Below, piece after piece: positions 52,430 to 56,770 of a stretch of 56,770 nucleotides of DNA (the first letter of the stretch is position 1; each line of letters opens with the position of its first letter). The position numbers were made by a program, and so were the translations under genes. This DNA comes from Planctomycetota bacterium. Lineage in GTDB: Bacteria > Planctomycetota > Planctomycetia > JALXBF01. Under the pieces are notes generated by a model, which saw only the letters and a program-made list of their open reading frames with translations, was not told where the DNA came from and made no database searches. Location of the stretch: NCBI GenBank assembly GCA_026981825.1, contig JALSID010000285.1:1-56770 (forward strand). The letters run 5' to 3'.

Positions 52430-53362
52430 CTAGCTCGCTCGGCCAGCCGTCGCAGCCACACGACGTTTCCTGACGGTCGACCAGGGTCTCTTCGTGAGCA
52501 ACTCAACAAAGCGGGTCAGGGCAGGGGAGTACTGGCGTTTTCGACGCAGGATCGCGCAGAGAGGGCGGACGAAATGCTGCCCCTTCAGTCGCACCGACCG
52601 CAGACTGCCCCGTTCAACCTCGCGTCGCAAGGTCGGTTCGGGCAGAATCGCCACGCCCAGACCTTCCTCGACCGCACGCTTGATCATCTCCACGTTGTCA
52701 AAGCCACCAACCGGTTCGTACTTCACCCGGTACTTCCTCAGGTAGCGGTCGATCGCGCGGCGGATGGCCAGTCCCTCCTCGAACGTCACGAGAGTCACGC
52801 CATCCAACTGCGACGGATGGACGGTGCTCAACCGTGCCCATCGGCTGTCCGGGCGACACACCAGCACCATCTCCTCCTCGCGCCAGGGAACGACCACAAG
52901 CTCCCTCTGGTGGGAAGGAAAGGAAAGCAAGCCCACGTCGGCTTCCCCGGAGAGAACACGCTCGTACACCCGATGGGGGTGTAGATAGTCAAACCGCACC
53001 TTTGCGTTCGGATACTCCTCCCGCAACGCCGCCTCGTACTTGCTCATGTCATGTAGCCCCACCGAGTAGATGGCAGCCACATCCACGTTGTAAGCCCCCT
53101 CCCGAGCCATCTGCCGAATCCTTGCTTCCACCTCCTCAAGCCCTTCCAGCAACTCGCGGCACCGCTCGTAATACAGCCGCCCCTCGGGGGTCACCACCCA
53201 GGGCCGACGACTACGGTCCACCAGCCGCACTCCGAGCCGCTCCTCGAGCTGCTGGATCGCCTGACTCACCGCCGACTGCGTCACTCCGTTCAGCTCCGCC
53301 GCACGCGAGAAACTGTGCAGCCGGACAGCGTCCACAAAGAACCTCAACGCCTCTAGTTGCAT
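52430..53362 (-). CDS. LysR-family transcription regulator
   Basis: The 310-residue protein has an N-terminal winged helix-turn-helix (about 1-60: LEALRFFVDAVRLHSFSRAAE, SQSAVSQAIQQLEERLG-like text) and a C-terminal effector domain (about 90-290). The sequence YNVDVAAIYSVGLHDM...VRFDYLHPHRVYERVLSGEADVGLLSFP is of the general LysR type. Its gene lies 55 bp upstream of gltB on the same strand, so it may control gltB and nitrogen assimilation, as GltC does in Bacillus, although there the gene is divergent. A palindrome at 53378-53392 just upstream suggests autoregulation. Confidence 0.92.
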   Translation of the reverse strand: MQLEALRFFVDAVRLHSFSRAAELNGVTQSAVSQAIQQLEERLGVRLVDRSRRPWVVTPEGRLYYERCRELLEGLEEVEARIRQMAREGAYNVDVAAIYSVGLHDMSKYEAALREEYPNAKVRFDYLHPHRVYERVLSGEADVGLLSFPSHQRELVVVPWREEEMVLVCRPDSRWARLSTVHPSQLDGVTLVTFEEGLAIRRAIDRYLRKYRVKYEPVGGFDNVEMIKRAVEEGLGVAILPEPTLRREVERGSLRSVRLKGQHFVRPLCAILRRKRQYSPALTRFVELLTKRPWSTVRKRRVAATAGRAS

Positions 53363-53377
53363 GACCCGGGACGCATC

Positions 53378-53392
53378 ATTAGCATAGCTAAT
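53378..53392. promoter_or_regulatory. Palindromic LysR-type box
   Basis: ATTAGC-ATA-GCTAAT is a perfect inverted repeat with a three-base centre and fits T-N11-A. It lies 16 bp upstream of the LysR start and is embedded in the only AT-rich part of the gap, close to where a -10 box would be. Confidence 0.6.
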
Positions 53393-53585
53393 CTTGTGTC
53401 TGTCCCCTATAAGCGTATCTGATCCTAAGCGAAAGTGGCTCGGCCGTCAAGTCCACCGTTACCCTTGGGCGAGTCGGGCTTGAGAACGACTTGCCCGACC
53501 GCCCAACCGCTATAGCTCAGCCGCTAGATCGGCGCGCAGCCACATCCTCTACCGCGCAGGGACACCGCAAAAGCCGCTTCTTGCC

Positions 53586-53627
53586 GGGGAAAAAGGAAAG
53601 ACCGCCGCACCTCATGATGCGGCGGTC
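53586..53627 (-). terminator. Intrinsic terminator of the FG-GAP gene
   Basis: GACCGCCGCA (53600-53609) pairs perfectly with TGCGGCGGTC (53618-53627). On the minus strand the stem is followed by TTTCCTTTTTCCCC, a good T-tract, 54 bp past the stop codon. Confidence 0.8.
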
Positions 53628-53680
53628 CGAACCTTAGCTGGTGTGTCGATCGATCGGTGGGGGGCCGAGCGATCTGCGGC

Positions 53681-56600
53681 CTAGACGACGTTCAGTCCAA
53701 GCTCGACGAGCAGATCGATCAGCGTTTCCGGATTGGCCGGGTCGCTGCCGTCTCCATCGTCACCGCCAAGCTCCACATTCCAGGAGCCGTCGCTCAGATA
53801 GGCGTAACGGACGAGCAGGCCGCGGTCGTTCAAGGCGAGCAGCACACGATCCGCGCCGTCCGCTCCGGCCGATACGTGGAGGAGCTGCGCAATGCCTCCA
53901 TTGAGGGGATCGCCTGGCAGCACGGTCTGTTCCCAGCCCTCCGGTGTGGCGCGGAATTCGACAAGCTCTCCACTGCCCAGGGTGACATACACAACCAAGG
54001 TGCCCGGCGCACCTGCCACGATGCCTCGTTCGAGCAGAACGCCCACGTTACCAGTGGGGGGCGTGTAAATCGGATCCGCTACCCACGACGGTCCCTTGCG
54101 CTTCAGATGGACCAGGGCTCCCTCGGTCGTGACGGCGAACAGGTTCCGCCCGTACCCGTGGCCAAACACGGTGGCGATGCGCGGCTCATAGAGGGTGCCT
54201 GCGTCTACCGGGCGGATCCTGGCACGGTTGCCGATTAAGCGGGTTTCGATGAGCTGACCGTTCGGTTTCACGCCGTAGAGGAAGAACCAGGGGCGATTCG
54301 TAGCCGGTCGTGCCACCATGAGGGCGGGGTCGCTGACCAGTCTCGGTGCCCTGGGGCCGGAAGAGCCGTTCAAAATCGTGACGTTCCAGCCGCGCCCGGT
54401 CGTGTAGCGGAACAGCACGATCCCACCGTTTCGAGTGCGGGCCGCGACCACGAACCCGCCCTTGACACGAGCCACGTCGACACCTCCATAAAGACGCGGC
54501 GCACGCACCTGTTCGTGCACATCGGTCACAGTCCAACCACGCCGGCCCTTGCGGTACCAGGCGAGGTGGCCTTCAACGGTGACTCCGAATACGTGGGCAA
54601 TCCGCCCGGACCGATTGGTGAGAACGTCCGAAGTCCCGTTCAGACGGGGGCCGTTTACCTGAGCGGTAACGTTAACGGCCACCAGTTTATTGCCGCGACG
54701 CTCGACAATGGTCACGTTTCCGGTGCGGTCCACCAGAGCCGACGGTTTGTCCGGGTAGTAATTGGCTCCACCCAGCGCGTAAGGAGCGGAGAAGGGGCCA
54801 ACCAGCCCAAAGTTCAGCGGGAACTGGATGATCGTGCCTGCAGGGGGTAACTGGTCGCCGCCCGACCAATAGCCCCCCACGATAATCTGCGGACCGAACG
54901 GGCCCGGGTTGGGGAATCCTGCGGGCACCGTCTCGGTCAACACGCCGCCCACCACCGGGCTACCGAACAGGATCTCCACCTCACCGGCGTCTTCCACGGT
55001 CGAGCGGAGTCGGAGCGTGTCAGCCCCCGGTGAACCTACCCCGATGTCGGCACCAGCCCCGACCGCCGGGGAATCGAGCACGTTACCGATACCGGCTACC
55101 GAGGTGCCGAAGAACTGCCGTTCCATTCGGCCCTCGAAGACAACCCCTACGTTTCTCAGCGGAGAATTCAGCAGGGTTGCAAGGGGGAGTGTGGTTCCTG
55201 AGGCGATCTGATAGGCGTCGTTGCCGAAGATCAGGTAGACCCGACCGGCGTCGGGAAGGACCGGGCCGAATTCTGGCTTCACGTCGGCAAGGGGCACGCC
55301 GATGACAATATCGTCGGCGGTGCTCAGCGCCCCTTGGGGATCGCGCACATTGCCAGCGGGAGCGAGCGCGAGACCGGTGCGGTCGCCGCGTGCCGCTCCC
55401 TGGATCGTTACGCCAATCGGCTGCGATGAGCCCACGAACGTGCTGACCAGGATCGGTTGAACGTTCCCATTGATGTCGACGCGTTGGGTGAAGAAGCCGC
55501 TGGTCAGCTCTCGGCCGAAGACGATATAGACCTCACCCGCGTCACGAAGGGTCCGCTGTCCTTTGGGGGTAGGCACGGTGACTTCCGCGTTGGGAGCCGA
55601 GAACATGAAGTCGCTGATGCCATCGTTGTCCAGGTCACCGGCGGAAGCCACGACCTGGCCAAGTCGGTCGTTGTGGGCCTTGCCCTGGACCGGGATCGCA
55701 CCCAGGTTGAGCAGGTCCGCGTTGTTGTTCAGCTCGTAGATGCCCCGTGTTCCGGCCGTGGCGAGCAAGGTGCCGGGCAAGAAGTAGACTCGACCCGGAC
55801 GGACCGGCTGGATACCGGGGCACGCATCGTCGGCGCATGCACCGGGTGCGCCAACGATGAAGTCGGGCTCGGGCGAACCGTCCACGCTAAACGGGTCAGG
55901 TACAGGGCTGGGGAGGCCCGGATCGGCAACGCCCGACACGGAGGCCCCCAGACGGGCTCCCCGCGAAGGACCGTACACAATGCTGCCCCGGTTGACGGTG
56001 ACCACATCGTCCAGGTTCAAGATACCAGGAGAGACGGCACGTTCCGCACCGCCGATGACGTACACCGCCCCCCGATTCAGGTCATCCGGGTCCGATGGAC
56101 TTTCGCCTCTCGGTGCACCAATCACAATGAATTCACCGCCGATTCCCGCCACGGCATAGCCGGCGTTATCTCCCGGGCGAGCCCCCTCGTAAATCTGCCA
56201 GGAGCCAGGCTGGGTGGTGGCGGCGGGGTCGAGCTGGCTGAGGTCGATCGTGACGTCATCAAGAGTCAAGGGGATGCCGAGGTCGAGTTTCTCGCGGGCT
56301 TGCTGCCACACGTTGAGGATGAAATCACCGCCAATGAGGTAGGCTCGGCCGCGATTCACCGTGTTTGCCTCAGGGGCGATTTCGATCCGCTCCGCAAACG
56401 GAGCACCGATGAGCAAATCGGGCTCCGGTCCCCCGATCACGTCACCCACCGCAGCGACGCTGAAGCCCAGGTTGTCACCCGCTCGCGCACCCACGATTCG
56501 AATCGCTTGTGCCTGGGAAAGCAACCGCTCCATCGGCGAGGATCGCTGCTCGGGCGTCGGGTTGACCGCTCCCTCAATCCCGGGCGGATTCAGGTGTTCT

Positions 56601-56770
56601 CCGCCGAAGACCACATACACGGCACCGGCGTTTTCCCGGCCCAAGGGGTCAGCTAGGGGTTCGGCAACCACGAAGTCGTCGCCGACCATCCTGCGAGGCC
56701 CCGACACATCCACATCAACAAGGTTCCCGAGGGGACGCACAACGGCCCCCAGCGCGGCCTCGTGGTCTGA
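53681..56770 (-). CDS. FG-GAP repeat beta-propeller protein (5' end cut by window)
   Basis: The frame is open to the right edge (at least 1029 residues), so the true start lies outside. The N-terminal two thirds contain integrin-alpha-like FG-GAP units: repeated GDNxGxSVAxxGD...PDLLIGAP and GRVYLIFG/GAVYVIGG phrases, with Asp/Asn-rich calcium-loop sequences such as D-L-D-N-D-G-I-S-D-F. The last third (about 650-1000) has a different beta-repeat with LVDRTGNVTIV and WNVTILNG, perhaps a second propeller of lectin type. It is probably secreted or surface-bound and may bind calcium and other envelope proteins. No sorting tail is present. The protein ends in LIDLLVELGLNVV. Confidence 0.9.
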   Translation of the reverse strand, partial: SDHEAALGAVVRPLGNLVDVDVSGPRRMVGDDFVVAEPLADPLGRENAGAVYVVFGGEHLNPPGIEGAVNPTPEQRSSPMERLLSQAQAIRIVGARAGDNLGFSVAAVGDVIGGPEPDLLIGAPFAERIEIAPEANTVNRGRAYLIGGDFILNVWQQAREKLDLGIPLTLDDVTIDLSQLDPAATTQPGSWQIYEGARPGDNAGYAVAGIGGEFIVIGAPRGESPSDPDDLNRGAVYVIGGAERAVSPGILNLDDVVTVNRGSIVYGPSRGARLGASVSGVADPGLPSPVPDPFSVDGSPEPDFIVGAPGACADDACPGIQPVRPGRVYFLPGTLLATAGTRGIYELNNNADLLNLGAIPVQGKAHNDRLGQVVASAGDLDNDGISDFMFSAPNAEVTVPTPKGQRTLRDAGEVYIVFGRELTSGFFTQRVDINGNVQPILVSTFVGSSQPIGVTIQGAARGDRTGLALAPAGNVRDPQGALSTADDIVIGVPLADVKPEFGPVLPDAGRVYLIFGNDAYQIASGTTLPLATLLNSPLRNVGVVFEGRMERQFFGTSVAGIGNVLDSPAVGAGADIGVGSPGADTLRLRSTVEDAGEVEILFGSPVVGGVLTETVPAGFPNPGPFGPQIIVGGYWSGGDQLPPAGTIIQFPLNFGLVGPFSAPYALGGANYYPDKPSALVDRTGNVTIVERRGNKLVAVNVTAQVNGPRLNGTSDVLTNRSGRIAHVFGVTVEGHLAWYRKGRRGWTVTDVHEQVRAPRLYGGVDVARVKGGFVVAARTRNGGIVLFRYTTGRGWNVTILNGSSGPRAPRLVSDPALMVARPATNRPWFFLYGVKPNGQLIETRLIGNRARIRPVDAGTLYEPRIATVFGHGYGRNLFAVTTEGALVHLKRKGPSWVADPIYTPPTGNVGVLLERGIVAGAPGTLVVYVTLGSGELVEFRATPEGWEQTVLPGDPLNGGIAQLLHVSAGADGADRVLLALNDRGLLVRYAYLSDGSWNVELGGDDGDGSDPANPETLIDLLVELGLNVV

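Larger units (their letters stand above)
53363..53680. other. Intergenic region with LysR box and terminator
   Basis: This 318-bp gap contains the palindrome (53378-53392) near the LysR start and the terminator (53586-53627) of the FG-GAP gene. A tRNA-like string (GCTATAGCTCAGCCGCTAGA near 53510) does not fold into a tRNA. Confidence 0.6.

Noticed and set aside
53500..53570. tRNA-like string GCTATAGCTCAGCCGCTAGA
   Set aside because: No matching D-stem partner, anticodon arm, T-arm or acceptor stem could be built on either strand.

Overview
The window is GC-rich bacterial DNA that most resembles a member of the Planctomycetota. The main pointers are the paired DUF1549/DUF1553 and DUF1501 genes (41334-45218), a PEP-CTERM protein (27630-28478), a membrane Ser/Thr kinase with a large ectodomain, a secreted ceramidase-like enzyme, a long FG-GAP protein and a degenerate sigma-like protein. 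Order and genus cannot be fixed from the sequence alone.

Layout. 1-1430: the 3' end of a probable transposase, then about 1 kb of nested GC-rich repeats, a short group II intron-like stretch and an inverted pair of a hairpin element. 1428-4357: an ABC-exporter-like protein whose ATPase motifs are almost all lost, and an ABC-2 type permease. 4645-6087: ceramidase-like secreted enzyme. 6088-9086: gene-poor, with two paralogous 79-residue membrane proteins and a dispersed inverted repeat. 9087-16004: housekeeping genes (acylphosphatase, PolX, FolC, a small membrane protein, DapA, a PpiC/SurA-like lipoprotein). 16562-27238: a same-strand block of kinase with beta-helix-like ectodomain, TPR/metallopeptidase, MazG-like protein, a membrane protein and an ABC ATPase. 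27630-31109: PEP-CTERM protein, membrane-anchored O-methyltransferase and zinc-ribbon membrane protein. 31123-32358: about 36 tandem copies of a 34-bp hairpin-plus-T-tract unit between convergent genes. 32435-34989: an unrecognised 412-residue protein and a sigma-like protein. 35310-41199: the most interesting cluster. 41334-56770: DUF1501/DUF1549 pair, MutY, FHA protein, GltB with an upstream LysR gene, and a truncated FG-GAP protein.

The candidate new system is the leftward operon of FeeM-type N-acyltransferase (39978-39268), DevC/FtsX-type permease, LolD/MacB-type ATPase, HlyD-type fusion protein and ThiF/E1-like adenylyltransferase (36257-35310), faced by a divergent second FeeM-type gene (40405-41199). 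The gene content suggests that an amine or amino acid is N-acylated, that a carboxylate (of that product or of an unseen peptide) is activated by the E1-like enzyme, and that the product leaves through a dedicated tripartite-type exporter. The enzyme families are read from motifs. The pathway is inference.

The second unusual signal is the 34-bp element. Each unit is a 7-bp-stem hairpin followed by a T-rich tail, it sits at the 3' ends of convergent genes, and some stem changes are compensatory, so it behaves like a spreading intrinsic terminator. Because 34 is not a multiple of three, the array is open in essentially all frames and creates large false ORFs.
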